Made by a program: the position numbers and the translations under genes. Source: an uncultured Lachnospiraceae bacterium (GTDB lineage Bacteria; Bacillota; Clostridia; Lachnospirales; Lachnospiraceae). From it: a stretch of 49,844 nt of DNA. Shown in pieces: positions 1-6,276 of this stretch. How positions within the stretch are numbered: position 1 is the stretch's first letter; every line of letters starts with the position of its first letter. Location of the stretch: contig CAJTNC010000019.1 of assembly GCA_910577955.1 (NCBI GenBank), forward strand, positions 1-49,844, given 5' to 3'. A model generated the notes under the pieces. The model worked only from the letters and a program-made list of their open reading frames with translations. It did not search any database and was not told where the DNA came from.

Positions 1-1012
1 CATTGCCGAGAGCATCATATAATTTTGTTCCGGCTTTCTGTTTAACAGTTCCGTCGGACAGAGTAGCCACATAGTTCTCCAGATCGTTCTCGGAGATCTT
101 GTTGCCGTCCTTATCGTAATACTGTGCTCTGTCGCCGTCCTTTTCATATGCAGTAACGCTCTCTGCCGTCAGGGTAACCGTGTCGGTAAAGGCATCACCT
201 GCCGCCGTTGCTACACGACCATAACCATCTGCAGTTACCGTCATCATTTCATTGCCTGCTGCATCCTGAATGGCAAACTCTGTATCGCTTGAAGCGACAA
301 CTTTAAATTTCTTTGCCGCATCGCCGTTTAATGTCAGAGTATACTTGGTAGCTTTAGCAGCACCATTCTCGCTGTCCCACTCGCTGAGAGCCGTGATGGA
401 AAGTCCCTGATCACGGATGGACTTTAACAGCATGTTCATATCGCTGGAGCTTGCGGCGCTGCTTCCCGTCACTGCTACCGTCGCTGTGATCTCTGTACCA
501 TCATGCTTGTCTTCGTTAGACATAACTATAGTAGCGTCTGCCGCAGTTGCTGCCGCATAACTGTAGCTGTAGCCCTTTACTGCTGTAGTGCTCTTATCGC
601 CCTTCAGAAGATAAGTCTCGTTGAACTTGGTTGTCTCGGCAACACGGTCGATCTCTGTTGTCAGCTGATCGATCTCTGACTGAATGGCTGCACGATCGGA
701 AGAAGACTGTGTGCCGTTCGCTGCCTTAACTGCCAGCTCGTTCATTCTCTGCAGCATATCGTGCACTTCTATCAAAGCGCCTTCTGCTGTCTGCACTGCA
801 CTGATACCGTCCTGTGAGTTTGCGGAAGCCTGTGTAAGACCTCTGATCTGCTTTCTCATTTTCTCGGAAATCGCAAGACCTGCTGCGTCGTCCGCTGCAC
901 GATTGATCTTGTAGCCGGAAGACAGCTTCTCGGTTGTCTTAGCCTGCTGACCTGTGGTTACGCCCAACATTCTGTTGGAATTCATTGCTGTAAGATTGTG
1001 TTGTACTACCAT
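1..1012 (-). CDS. hag: Flagellin, 3' end outside the window
   Basis: Major filament subunit, exported through the flagellar type III apparatus and polymerised beyond the hook. The start ATG at 1012-1010 follows a GGAGGT Shine-Dalgarno at 1018-1023. The N-terminus (MVVQHNLTAMNSNRMLG, then TTEKLSSGYKINRAADDAAG) is the typical D0/D1 helix. The segment LQRMNELAVKAANGT matches the D1 region that in enterobacterial flagellins contains the TLR5-contacting QR..EL residues. After about residue 140 the sequence becomes Ala/Thr/Ser/Asp-rich and diverges, as expected for the variable surface D2/D3 part. About 337 codons are visible; the conserved C-terminal helix lies beyond base 1. The upstream leader carries candidate CsrA sites, listed separately. 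Family assignment is certain; the total length is unknown. Confidence 0.97.
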   Translation of the reverse strand, partial: MVVQHNLTAMNSNRMLGVTTGQQAKTTEKLSSGYKINRAADDAAGLAISEKMRKQIRGLTQASANSQDGISAVQTAEGALIEVHDMLQRMNELAVKAANGTQSSSDRAAIQSEIDQLTTEIDRVAETTKFNETYLLKGDKSTTAVKGYSYSYAAATAADATIVMSNEDKHDGTEITATVAVTGSSAASSSDMNMLLKSIRDQGLSITALSEWDSENGAAKATKYTLTLNGDAAKKFKVVASSDTEFAIQDAAGNEMMTVTADGYGRVATAAGDAFTDTVTLTAESVTAYEKDGDRAQYYDKDGNKISENDLENYVATLSDGTVKQKAGTKLYDALGN

Positions 1013-1017
1013 AATGT

Positions 1018-1055
1018 ACCTCCATATACGTTTACTCATCTGCACTTCCGTGTGC
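1018..1055 (-). promoter_or_regulatory. Candidate CsrA-binding leader of flagellin mRNA (GGA hairpin plus Shine-Dalgarno)
   Basis: On the minus strand the leader contains GCAC-ACGGAA-GTGC (1042-1055), a 4-bp stem with a hexaloop presenting GGA. The word ACACGGAAGT is close to the CsrA SELEX consensus ACARGGAUGU. A second GGA lies in the Shine-Dalgarno GGAGGT (1018-1023), about 20 nt downstream. This two-site layout, one hairpin upstream and one site at the ribosome binding site, resembles the BS1/BS2 arrangement known for the Bacillus subtilis hag leader. The motif is seen; binding is inferred. Confidence 0.65.
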
Positions 1056-1067
1056 CGATGGTGGGAG

Positions 1068-1089
1068 CAGGGCTTTGCCCTCGCTCGGT
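1068..1089 (-). other. Hairpin in flagellin leader
   Basis: A minus-strand stem pairs GAGC(G)AGGGC with GCCCTGCTC around an AAA loop, with one bulged G. It has no T-run, so it is probably a structural element of the 5' leader rather than a terminator. A further hairpin, CCGGCG-AAAA-CGCCGG, lies upstream near 1133-1149. Both fall between the candidate promoter and the flagellin start. Confidence 0.45.
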
Positions 1090-1159
1090 TTTTGGTTTTT
1101 AGTTTTTTTACATTGCTTTTTGTTTCATTGCCGGCGTTTTCGCCGGTTTTCCACTTTCT

Positions 1160-1188
1160 ATAATAAGAACCGACTCCCAGGCTGTCAG
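1160..1188 (-). promoter_or_regulatory. Candidate SigA-type promoter of flagellin
   Basis: On the minus strand a CTGACA -35 (1183-1188) is separated by 17 bp from a TATTAT -10 (1160-1165). Transcription would start near 1152 and give a leader of about 140 nt. I found no TAAA-N15-NCCGATA SigD element in the flagellin upstream region, which is unexpected for a filament gene and leaves this call uncertain. Confidence 0.4.
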
Positions 1189-1219
1189 TCCGTATTACCC
1201 GTTTTGCTCCGGCCTGCTA

Positions 1220-1477
1220 TTACGGCCTTCTCACTAAGATCTCGCGCGCGGCTCTTTCTTCCGCTTTCTGCTTTAGGACAAGTTCCCTGTCTCCCAGATA
1301 ACGCTTTGGCTCCACCTCGCCCGCCTTCTCCGCCGCTTTGCTCCTTATAACGGAAACTTCTTTCGGTGCATCCACCATGATGCGCAAATAGTTTTTTGAC
1401 CAGCCGGTAAAAACGATCTTCATATCATCCCCTATCATCAGGTACTCTCCCGGCTCCTTCACCTGTAATTTCAGCAT
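1220..1477 (-). CDS. Divergent CsrA-family RNA-binding protein with C-terminal extension
   Basis: 85-residue protein whose first 55 residues follow the CsrA fold pattern: MLKL start, GEYLMIGDD, a central beta-strand stretch, then the family hallmark APKEVSVIR. CsrA dimers bind GGA motifs in mRNA leaders and block translation. Compared with canonical CsrA the leucine at position 4 and the Arg of the APKEV..-R motif are kept, but the Arg normally at position 6 is Val and one residue is inserted before GE. A basic, Lys/Arg/Glu-rich tail of about 30 residues follows, longer than in the canonical copy at 12421-12636. A GGAGG ribosome binding site precedes the ATG. The gene lies in the same orientation directly upstream of flagellin, 207 bases away, so the two could share a transcript. 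Family membership is fairly sure; a separate RNA target or role is inference. Confidence 0.8.
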   Translation of the reverse strand: MLKLQVKEPGEYLMIGDDMKIVFTGWSKNYLRIMVDAPKEVSVIRSKAAEKAGEVEPKRYLGDRELVLKQKAEERAAREILVRRP

Positions 1478-1510
1478 TCCAGACCTCCTTTTCTTTCCTG
1501 TGATTTTTGG

Positions 1511-1534
1511 GTAACATACTCACCATTTTGTTAC
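1511..1534. repeat. Inverted repeat in the csrA-like/recombinase divergent region
   Basis: GTAACA (1511-1516) and TGTTAC (1529-1534) form a perfect 6-bp inverted repeat with 12 bp between them. It lies in the 139-bp intergenic region between the two divergent genes. It could be an operator or a recombinase-related site; nothing in the sequence decides between these. Confidence 0.3.
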
Positions 1535-1616
1535 ATTTTATTTTGTGATTTTTTAAGCCCTTCCTGCACAGGATACGTTATACTGAATGTATCAAAATCA
1601 AGGAGGGCTTATTATT

Positions 1617-2189
1617 ATGGCAGCAACAGAACCGATACGGGATAAAAAACAATTCAGAGCGCTGACCAACTATTATTTGAAAAAAGGACAGCTCCGCAAC
1701 TACACCCTGACCGTTATGGCCGCGTATACGGCGCTCAGGATCAGCGACCTGTTGCGTCTCAAGTGGTCTGATGTATACGATGAAAGACTGGAGACTTTTT
1801 GCACGCACATCACACTCCGGGAAATGAAAACAGGAAAGGCCAAAACAGTCGCCCTAAACCGCCATATCCTGAGCGCGCTCAGACAGTATTTTCCCCACAG
1901 ACGAGGAGAATTTATCTTTTCCAACAACAGAAAGGACGGCAAAGCCATCAGCAGGGTACAGGCATGGCGGATCATCCACGATGCCTCCGTGGCACTGGGA
2001 CTGACAAGCAGGGCATCCTGTCACAGCCTGCGCAAAATCTGGGGCTACCACGTCTGGACAAGCGGCGCCGTATCACCTGTGGTCCTCATGGATATTTATA
2101 ATCACAGTAATTATGAAGTTACAAGGAGATATCTCGGCGTGGCGCAGGATGATCTCTATCACGCCTATCTGGATATGAAATTGACATGA
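1617..2189 (+). CDS. Stand-alone tyrosine recombinase, FimB/FimE-sized
   Basis: 190-residue phage-integrase-family catalytic domain without the usual N-terminal arm-binding and core-binding domains. The catalytic set is complete: Arg41 in ALRISDLL, a beta-hairpin Lys at 74-76, His136-x-x-Arg139 in CHSLRK, His163 in YNHSN and the nucleophile Tyr172 in RRYLGV. Size and residue spacing are close to the fimbrial-switch invertases FimB and FimE (known family). Start chosen at 1617 because AGGAGG (1601-1606) sits 10 nt upstream; the open frame reaches further upstream without a ribosome binding site. It is transcribed away from the CsrA-like gene and flagellin. No long inverted repeats of an invertible element were recognised nearby, so the substrate is unknown. 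It could also be a domesticated relic of a mobile element. Confidence 0.88.
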   Translation: MAATEPIRDKKQFRALTNYYLKKGQLRNYTLTVMAAYTALRISDLLRLKWSDVYDERLETFCTHITLREMKTGKAKTVALNRHILSALRQYFPHRRGEFIFSNNRKDGKAISRVQAWRIIHDASVALGLTSRASCHSLRKIWGYHVWTSGAVSPVVLMDIYNHSNYEVTRRYLGVAQDDLYHAYLDMKLT

Positions 2190-2223
2190 AAAAACCGCCC
2201 GCTTATTTCATGATCGGACGGTT
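2187..2223 (-). terminator. Rho-independent terminator of the CapA-family gene
   Basis: On the minus strand AACCGtCCG pairs with CGGgCGGTT over 9 positions with one G-T pair, and the stem runs directly into a T-run. It lies about 110 bases after the stop of the CapA-family gene and abuts the recombinase stop on the other strand. Confidence 0.6.
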
Positions 2224-2268
2224 ACAGTATTGAATCACAGGGGAAACATATAAACTCTCCGCTGTGAT

Positions 2269-2290
2269 GCCTGCCTGAGATACAGGCGTT
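2269..2290 (+). terminator. Weak hairpin downstream of the recombinase
   Basis: GCCTG (2269-2273) and CAGGC (2283-2287) form a 5-bp stem followed by GTTGTTGTT. It may end recombinase transcription, but the T-run is interrupted. The stretch 2190-2335 holds no gene. Confidence 0.3.
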
Positions 2291-2335
2291 GTTGTTATGT
2301 TTCATTTTAATGTTTTGTTCCGTGCAATATATCCC

Positions 2336-3613
2336 CTAAAACGTCACATACCCCTCCCCGTCGATTCCCACCGTAGGCGATATCCCACGCATATACTGCA
2401 GCACTGCCTCTTTCTCGGCGCCGTACAAAAGTTTTGTATAGCAGTCGGACTGGCGGGCGGGCAGAAACTGAAAGCTCTGCATAGCGCCGTCTTTCAGCGT
2501 CACTTTCACAAGGCAGGTGTCCAGAGTGCTTGAGTTAAACCAGTAGTTGCCCACGGAATAAATGACAGGCGTGTCATTTACATTCGCAAGCGGCTGCAGC
2601 ACATGAGGATGATCTCCGATGATCAGATCCGCGCCGGCCTCGGCCAGAGCCTTCGCCGTGTCAGGCTGCGCCCAGTCCAGCTCATCCGTTTTTTCGGTTC
2701 CCCAGTGGATATACACTACCACAAAGTCGCTGTTTCCCTTCGCTTCCTCCACCCGCTCCAGAATTTTCGTCGGCTTAAAACAGCGGAATACGCCCGGCGC
2801 ACTCTCCGTGGCGCCTTTCGTGTCGGGATTATCCTGCCGCTCGATCTGAGTGCCGGATATATAGGCTATCTTCTGATTTCCCGCATGAAAATATACCGTC
2901 CGCGAGGCTTCCTCCAGATTGCGCCCGGCCCCCACATAAGGCATGTCGATCCCCTCCAAAGTTTCCAGAGAGTCAAGCAGGGAAATCTCCCCGTAATCGT
3001 AGGCGTGATTATTGGCAAGAGATACGATATCGACACCCAGTTCCCTGAGAAGAGCTGCGTTTTCCGGCTTTGCCCGGAACGTAAACTGTTTCTCGGGAGT
3101 CGGTTCCCCGCGATTCGTGTAAGTGAACTCATTGTTCAGCATAAAGATGTCCGCCGCCTTCATCTCCTGCAGCGTTTCCTCTGAAAAGCAGGCTCTGATA
3201 TCCCCGCGCTTCCGCATGGCTCCCATCATTGCATAACCGTCGTCAAGCAGAATATCTCCGGCAAAAAGCAACACCGCTTCCTCGCTGTCGGTTCCCTGCT
3301 TCTTCTCCACGATCCTGCCGTTTTCATCCCGGATGCAGCCGTCCTCATCAAATCCGTCGTCCGCTTCCGCTTCCTCCGAAACATCGGATTCCTCCGGCAC
3401 ATCTTGCCTCACCGGAATATCCTCCGCTTCGATACGGGTAATCTCGGAGGCTCTCTCCCCGTTCTCTTTCCCGAAATCAATCTGTTTGTTTGAGATCATA
3501 TAAAGAAACAGGCAGCCTCCTCCCACAAGCAGCGTAACTGCCAATGCGATCACAAATACTGTCCCTGTACTTTTTCTTCTTTTCTGTTTTCCTCTGCTTT
3601 TCCTTTTCCTCAT
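2336..3613 (-). CDS. Membrane-anchored CapA-family protein (metallophosphatase-like fold)
   Basis: 425 residues. A Lys/Arg-rich cytoplasmic start is followed by one membrane segment (about residues 18-39), an acidic linker (61-110) and a CapA/PgsA-type domain (about 112-400). Landmarks of the calcineurin-like fold are AGDILLDD (118-125), LNNEFTYT (159-166), SLANNHAYDYG (198-208), HWGTE (303-307) and GDHPHVLQ (333-340). CapA proteins were first described in poly-gamma-glutamate capsule synthesis, but many Firmicute members sit alone and have unknown surface functions; no pgsB/pgsC partners are seen here. Start: an in-frame TAA one codon upstream excludes an earlier start. A good AGGAGG lies 30 nt upstream, where it serves a six-codon upstream reading frame (listed separately). 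Single-gene unit with its own terminator. Confidence 0.9.
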   Translation of the reverse strand: MRKRKSRGKQKRRKSTGTVFVIALAVTLLVGGGCLFLYMISNKQIDFGKENGERASEITRIEAEDIPVRQDVPEESDVSEEAEADDGFDEDGCIRDENGRIVEKKQGTDSEEAVLLFAGDILLDDGYAMMGAMRKRGDIRACFSEETLQEMKAADIFMLNNEFTYTNRGEPTPEKQFTFRAKPENAALLRELGVDIVSLANNHAYDYGEISLLDSLETLEGIDMPYVGAGRNLEEASRTVYFHAGNQKIAYISGTQIERQDNPDTKGATESAPGVFRCFKPTKILERVEEAKGNSDFVVVYIHWGTEKTDELDWAQPDTAKALAEAGADLIIGDHPHVLQPLANVNDTPVIYSVGNYWFNSSTLDTCLVKVTLKDGAMQSFQFLPARQSDCYTKLLYGAEKEAVLQYMRGISPTVGIDGEGYVTF

Positions 3614-3630
3614 ACCTTAGTCCGGCCCAT
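3610..3630 (-). CDS. Possible six-codon leader ORF coupled to the CapA gene
   Basis: The frame MGRTKV-stop begins 12 nt after AGGAGG, and its TGA overlaps the ATG of the CapA-family gene (ATGA). A GTCCGG-ATGGG-CCGGAC hairpin covers its start codon. No good ribosome binding site lies next to the CapA start itself, so translational coupling through this short frame is a reasonable reading. It may equally be chance. Confidence 0.35.
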   Translation of the reverse strand: MGRTKV

Positions 3631-3654
3631 CCGGACAGGATTCCTCCTATACCG

Positions 3655-3683
3655 AAAAGGCGCAGCCTCTGCCGCGCCTTTTT
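3655..3683 (-). terminator. Terminator after rplA
   Basis: On the minus strand AAAGGCGC and GCGCCTTT pair around a GGCAGAGGCT loop and are followed by a short T-run. It lies 46 bases after the rplA stop and closes the rpmG-rplA operon. Confidence 0.7.
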
Positions 3684-3728
3684 ATTCGTGGAACATAAGG
3701 ACAATTCGCGAAGCGTGTTGTCCGTTGT

Positions 3729-4421
3729 TTACACTAATTTTGCCGTTGAAACTTTTACGCCGGGGCCCATCGTGGAAGCCAGTGTCACGCTTCTGATGTA
3801 CTGTCCCTTTAATGCGCTGGGTCTTGCCTTTAAGACCGCACCCAACAGCGCGTCAAAGTTTTCTGCAAGCTGCTCTTCCGAGAAAGAAACTTTGCCAACC
3901 GGGCAGTGGATAATGTTGGACTTATCCAGTCTGTATTCGATCTTACCGGCTTTGATATCCTTGATAGCTTTTGCCACGTCCATCGTCACCGTTCCGGCTT
4001 TCGGGTTGGGCATCAAACCTTTCGGGCCGAGCACCTTACCGAGACGTCCCACAACACCCATCATATCAGGAGTTGCAACTACCACATCAAAATCCAGCCA
4101 TCCGTCATTCTGGATCTTCGGAATCAACTCGTCGCCGCCCACATAGTCAGCGCCAGCTGCTTCCGCCTCATTCACCTTATCGCCCTTTGCGAACACAAGC
4201 ACTCTTACAGTCTTACCTGTTCCGTTGGGCAGTACCACTGCACCACGAACCTGCTGTTCCGCATGACGTCCGTCACAACCTGTTCGGATGTGCACTTCTA
4301 CCGTCTCATCAAATTTTGCTGTCGCCGTCTTCTTTACCAGAGCTACTGCATCAGTCGGATCATACTGAACGGCACGGTCAATAAGCTTTGCTGCTTCTTC
4401 ATATTTCTTACCATGTTTCAT
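3729..4421 (-). CDS. rplA: 50S ribosomal protein L1
   Basis: 230 residues, the usual bacterial L1 length. It binds 23S rRNA at the L1 stalk, and in many bacteria also its own mRNA. Recognisable landmarks are KKYEEAAKLID near the N-terminus, TGCDGRHAEQQVRG.VVLPNGTGK, the LGPKGLMPNPKAGTVT motif in domain II and the C-terminal SVTLASTMGPGVKV. Last gene of the operon: it follows rplK by 15 bases and is followed by a terminator. The usual next genes rplJ and rplL are not here. Confidence 0.98.
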   Translation of the reverse strand: MKHGKKYEEAAKLIDRAVQYDPTDAVALVKKTATAKFDETVEVHIRTGCDGRHAEQQVRGAVVLPNGTGKTVRVLVFAKGDKVNEAEAAGADYVGGDELIPKIQNDGWLDFDVVVATPDMMGVVGRLGKVLGPKGLMPNPKAGTVTMDVAKAIKDIKAGKIEYRLDKSNIIHCPVGKVSFSEEQLAENFDALLGAVLKARPSALKGQYIRSVTLASTMGPGVKVSTAKLV

Positions 4422-4436
4422 TGTCGTTCCTCCCCA

Positions 4437-4862
4437 TTAATCTTCTACTGTGATGCCCATACTTCTGGCTGTTCCTGCGATCATGCTCATAGCTGCTTCC
4501 AAACTTGCCGCATTTAAGTCAGGCATTTTTGTCTCAGCAATCTCCTGCAGTTTCGCTTTGGAAATTGTCGCAACCTTTGTCTTGTTCGGTACTGCGGAAC
4601 CGGACTTGATGTTGCAGGCTTTCTTTAACAGCACAGCCGCAGGCGGTGTCTTTGTAATGAAGCTGAACGATCTGTCTGCATAAACAGTGATCACAACAGG
4701 GATGATAAGATCTCCCTTATCCGCTGTTCTCGCGTTGAACTGTTTTGTAAATTCAACAATGTTCACACCGTGCTGTCCCAGCGCAGGACCAACCGGCGGT
4801 GCTGGTGTAGCTTTACCAGCAGGGATCTGTAATTTAATATATCCTACTACTTTTTTTGCCAT
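4437..4862 (-). CDS. rplK: 50S ribosomal protein L11
   Basis: 141 residues, the usual length. L11 forms the GTPase-associated centre with 23S rRNA and is needed for RelA activation and termination. The N-terminus has KLQIPAGKATPAPPVGPALG and GVNIVEFTKQFNART, the standard L11 signature; the RNA-binding C-terminal half ends in SMGITVED. A GGAGGTG ribosome binding site precedes the ATG. It sits between nusG and rplA, separated from nusG by 129 bases that contain three small tandem palindromes. Confidence 0.98.
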   Translation of the reverse strand: MAKKVVGYIKLQIPAGKATPAPPVGPALGQHGVNIVEFTKQFNARTADKGDLIIPVVITVYADRSFSFITKTPPAAVLLKKACNIKSGSAVPNKTKVATISKAKLQEIAETKMPDLNAASLEAAMSMIAGTARSMGITVED

Positions 4863-4936
4863 AATGGCACCTCCTATAATAAATTGTGGTCAGCGTCGTT
4901 TTATGACTCCCACTGTCCCAACCATACTTGTATAAC

Positions 4937-4987
4937 GGCAAAATCTTTGCCGTTTGCAAAATCTTTGCAATTTGCAAAATTCTTTGC
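4937..4987. repeat. Three tandem mini-palindromes between nusG and rplK
   Basis: Three near-copies of GCAAAATCTTTGC follow one another: GGCAAAATCTTTGCC (4937-4951), TTGCAAAATCTTTGCAA (4954-4970) and a third with one extra T (4972-4987). Each can fold into a 5-7 bp hairpin with a 3-4 nt loop in the operon mRNA. No T-run follows, so this does not look like a terminator. Confidence 0.7.
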
Positions 4988-4991
4988 CGCT

Positions 4992-5510
4992 TCAGTTAAA
5001 CTTCCGGACTTCCGCAAAGCTGATTTCAACAGGCGTATCCCTGCCGAACATATCCACATTGATTGTCGCCGTCTGTTTGCTCACATCGATCTTCTGCACA
5101 ATGCCCACCGTATTTTTCCATGCGCCGGCCACAACAACGATCGTATCACCCTCATTGAAGTCGATGGTAACGTTATCGACCTTAATGCCGAGGGGCTTCA
5201 TCTCCGCTTCCGTCAGAGGTACAGGCTTGCTCCCCGGCCCTACAAAACCGGTAACGCCTCTCGTATTGCGCACAACATACCATGTATCATCGTTCATCAC
5301 CATATTGATCAGAACATATCCCGGAAACATTTTCTTCTGCACCGTCTTACGGGTGCCGTTCTTCATTTCCGTCACATCCTGCATCGGCACGCGCACCTCC
5401 AGAATCTCCTCCTGAAGATTTCTGTTTTCAATCGTCTTCTCTATATTGGCTTTCACTTTATTCTCATAGCCTGAATAAGTATGCACTACATACCAGTTTG
5501 CCTCTGCCAT
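4992..5510 (-). CDS. nusG: Transcription termination/antitermination factor NusG
   Basis: 172 residues, standard length. It binds RNA polymerase, modulates pausing and couples to ribosomes or Rho. The NGN domain starts with WYVVHTYSGYENKVKANIE and contains FPGYVLINMVMNDDTWYVVRNTRGVTGFVG. A C-terminal KOW domain (about 120-172) contains EGDTIVVVAGAWKNTVGIVQ. It follows secE by 30 bases in the conserved secE-nusG order. Confidence 0.98.
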   Translation of the reverse strand: MAEANWYVVHTYSGYENKVKANIEKTIENRNLQEEILEVRVPMQDVTEMKNGTRKTVQKKMFPGYVLINMVMNDDTWYVVRNTRGVTGFVGPGSKPVPLTEAEMKPLGIKVDNVTIDFNEGDTIVVVAGAWKNTVGIVQKIDVSKQTATINVDMFGRDTPVEISFAEVRKFN

Positions 5511-5540
5511 ATACTCTCCACTCCTGCTTTTCTTTGTCAG

Positions 5541-5741
5541 TTACATTGTCAGGAAACTAACACCATACTGTACGATAAAATCTAATATGGTAATAATGAC
5601 TCCCAATGCAAGAGAAATGGCAACAACTGCAGCGGTCTGCTTGATGATAGACGTCTTGTCGGGCCATGAAATCTTCTTGAATTCTGTTTTCACGCCGTCA
5701 AAGAATCCTGTTTTGTTTCCTTTCTTTGAGGAATCTCCCAT
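5541..5741 (-). CDS. secE: Preprotein translocase subunit SecE
   Basis: 66 residues, a short Gram-positive-type SecE with one membrane segment (about 35-60). It stabilises SecY in the Sec channel. The conserved EFKKISWPDK motif precedes the helix. Start chosen at 5741 (MGDSSKKGNK) because GGAAGGAG lies 5 nt upstream; the frame extends 17 codons further without a ribosome binding site. It lies between rpmG and nusG. Confidence 0.95.
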   Translation of the reverse strand: MGDSSKKGNKTGFFDGVKTEFKKISWPDKTSIIKQTAAVVAISLALGVIITILDFIVQYGVSFLTM

Positions 5742-5828
5742 TTTTACTCCTTCCCGGACAATAAAATGTCCGCGGTCAGCCTTCTTCCGCATCCTTTCGG
5801 ACGCACTTTCTTTTCTTACGGCAAAGTT

Positions 5829-5978
5829 TTACTTTGTCTCTTTGTGCAGCGTATGCTTTCTGCAGAATCTACAATATTTCTTGATCTCCATCCTGTCGGG
5901 ATGTGTCTTTTTATCCTTTGTTGTATTGTAGTTACGCTGTTTACATTCCGTACATGCCAGTGTTATTCTTGTACGCAT
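5829..5978 (-). CDS. rpmG: 50S ribosomal protein L33
   Basis: 49 residues: begins MRTRITLACTECKQRNY and ends HTLHKETK. It keeps the two cysteine pairs (CTEC and CRFC), so it is the zinc-binding C+ form. A GGAGGTGGAG ribosome binding site precedes the ATG at 5978. First gene of the rpmG-secE-nusG-rplK-rplA operon, with a good SigA promoter 64-92 bases upstream. Confidence 0.97.
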   Translation of the reverse strand: MRTRITLACTECKQRNYNTTKDKKTHPDRMEIKKYCRFCRKHTLHKETK

Positions 5979-6041
5979 TTCTCCACCTCCAAGCGTCATT
6001 TCGAGCATAAAAAAAAGACCTAAATCTCATCTCGTTTAGTC

Positions 6042-6070
6042 ACTATAACATAAGAAAGCTTTTCCGTCAA
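6042..6070 (-). promoter_or_regulatory. SigA promoter of the rpmG-rplA operon
   Basis: TTGACG (-35, 6065-6070), a 17-bp spacer and TATAGT (-10, 6042-6047) on the minus strand, close to consensus with ideal spacing. Confidence 0.8.
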
Positions 6071-6120
6071 TATTTTTTTCCGTAAAACGTAAAAAATCCT
6101 GTGAAAACAGCCGAAATACC

Positions 6121-6149
6121 TTGTAACGGTACCCGAAATGTGATATTCT
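6121..6149 (+). promoter_or_regulatory. Candidate SigA-type promoter of the FliD-like gene
   Basis: TTGTAA (6121-6126), 17 bp, then TATTCT (6144-6149) on the plus strand, divergent from the ribosomal operon promoter. It predicts a leader of about 120 nt that contains a GGA hairpin. No SigD element was recognised. Confidence 0.5.
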
Positions 6150-6213
6150 TTATATAAATATGAATAGGGGTTTTTACCCTGCTGATCATACCCTGTTTCT
6201 GGCGCAAAACATC

Positions 6214-6234
6214 TGCCGCAACGGATCTGCGGCA
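6214..6234 (+). promoter_or_regulatory. GGA-loop hairpin in the FliD-like leader (candidate CsrA site)
   Basis: TGCCGCA-ACGGATC-TGCGGCA forms a perfect 7-bp stem whose 7-nt loop presents GGA. A second GGA lies in the Shine-Dalgarno at 6263-6270, 43 bases before and including the start region of the gene. This mirrors the flagellin leader. The hairpin is seen; CsrA binding is inferred. Confidence 0.5.
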
Positions 6235-6276
6235 TGCGTACCCGAAATAATTTCATGGAAGAAAGGAGGGGACCAA

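Noticed and set aside
1133..1149. Terminator between the csrA-like gene and flagellin
   Set aside because: The CCGGCG/CGCCGG stem is followed by an A-rich, not T-rich, sequence on the minus strand; read-through into flagellin therefore remains possible.
1013..1219. SigD promoter for flagellin
   Set aside because: No TAAA-N15-NCCGATA arrangement is present in this interval; the best element is SigA-like.
1478..2335. Prophage or integrative element around the recombinase
   Set aside because: No other phage, plasmid or transfer genes, no attachment-site repeats and no tRNA are adjacent; the gene stands alone.
2603..3184. 193-codon plus-strand open frame inside the CapA-family gene
   Set aside because: Shadow of a gene with intact family motifs on the minus strand.
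4937..4987. CRISPR-like repeat
   Set aside because: Units are contiguous short palindromes of 13-17 bp without unique spacers, and no cas genes are present.
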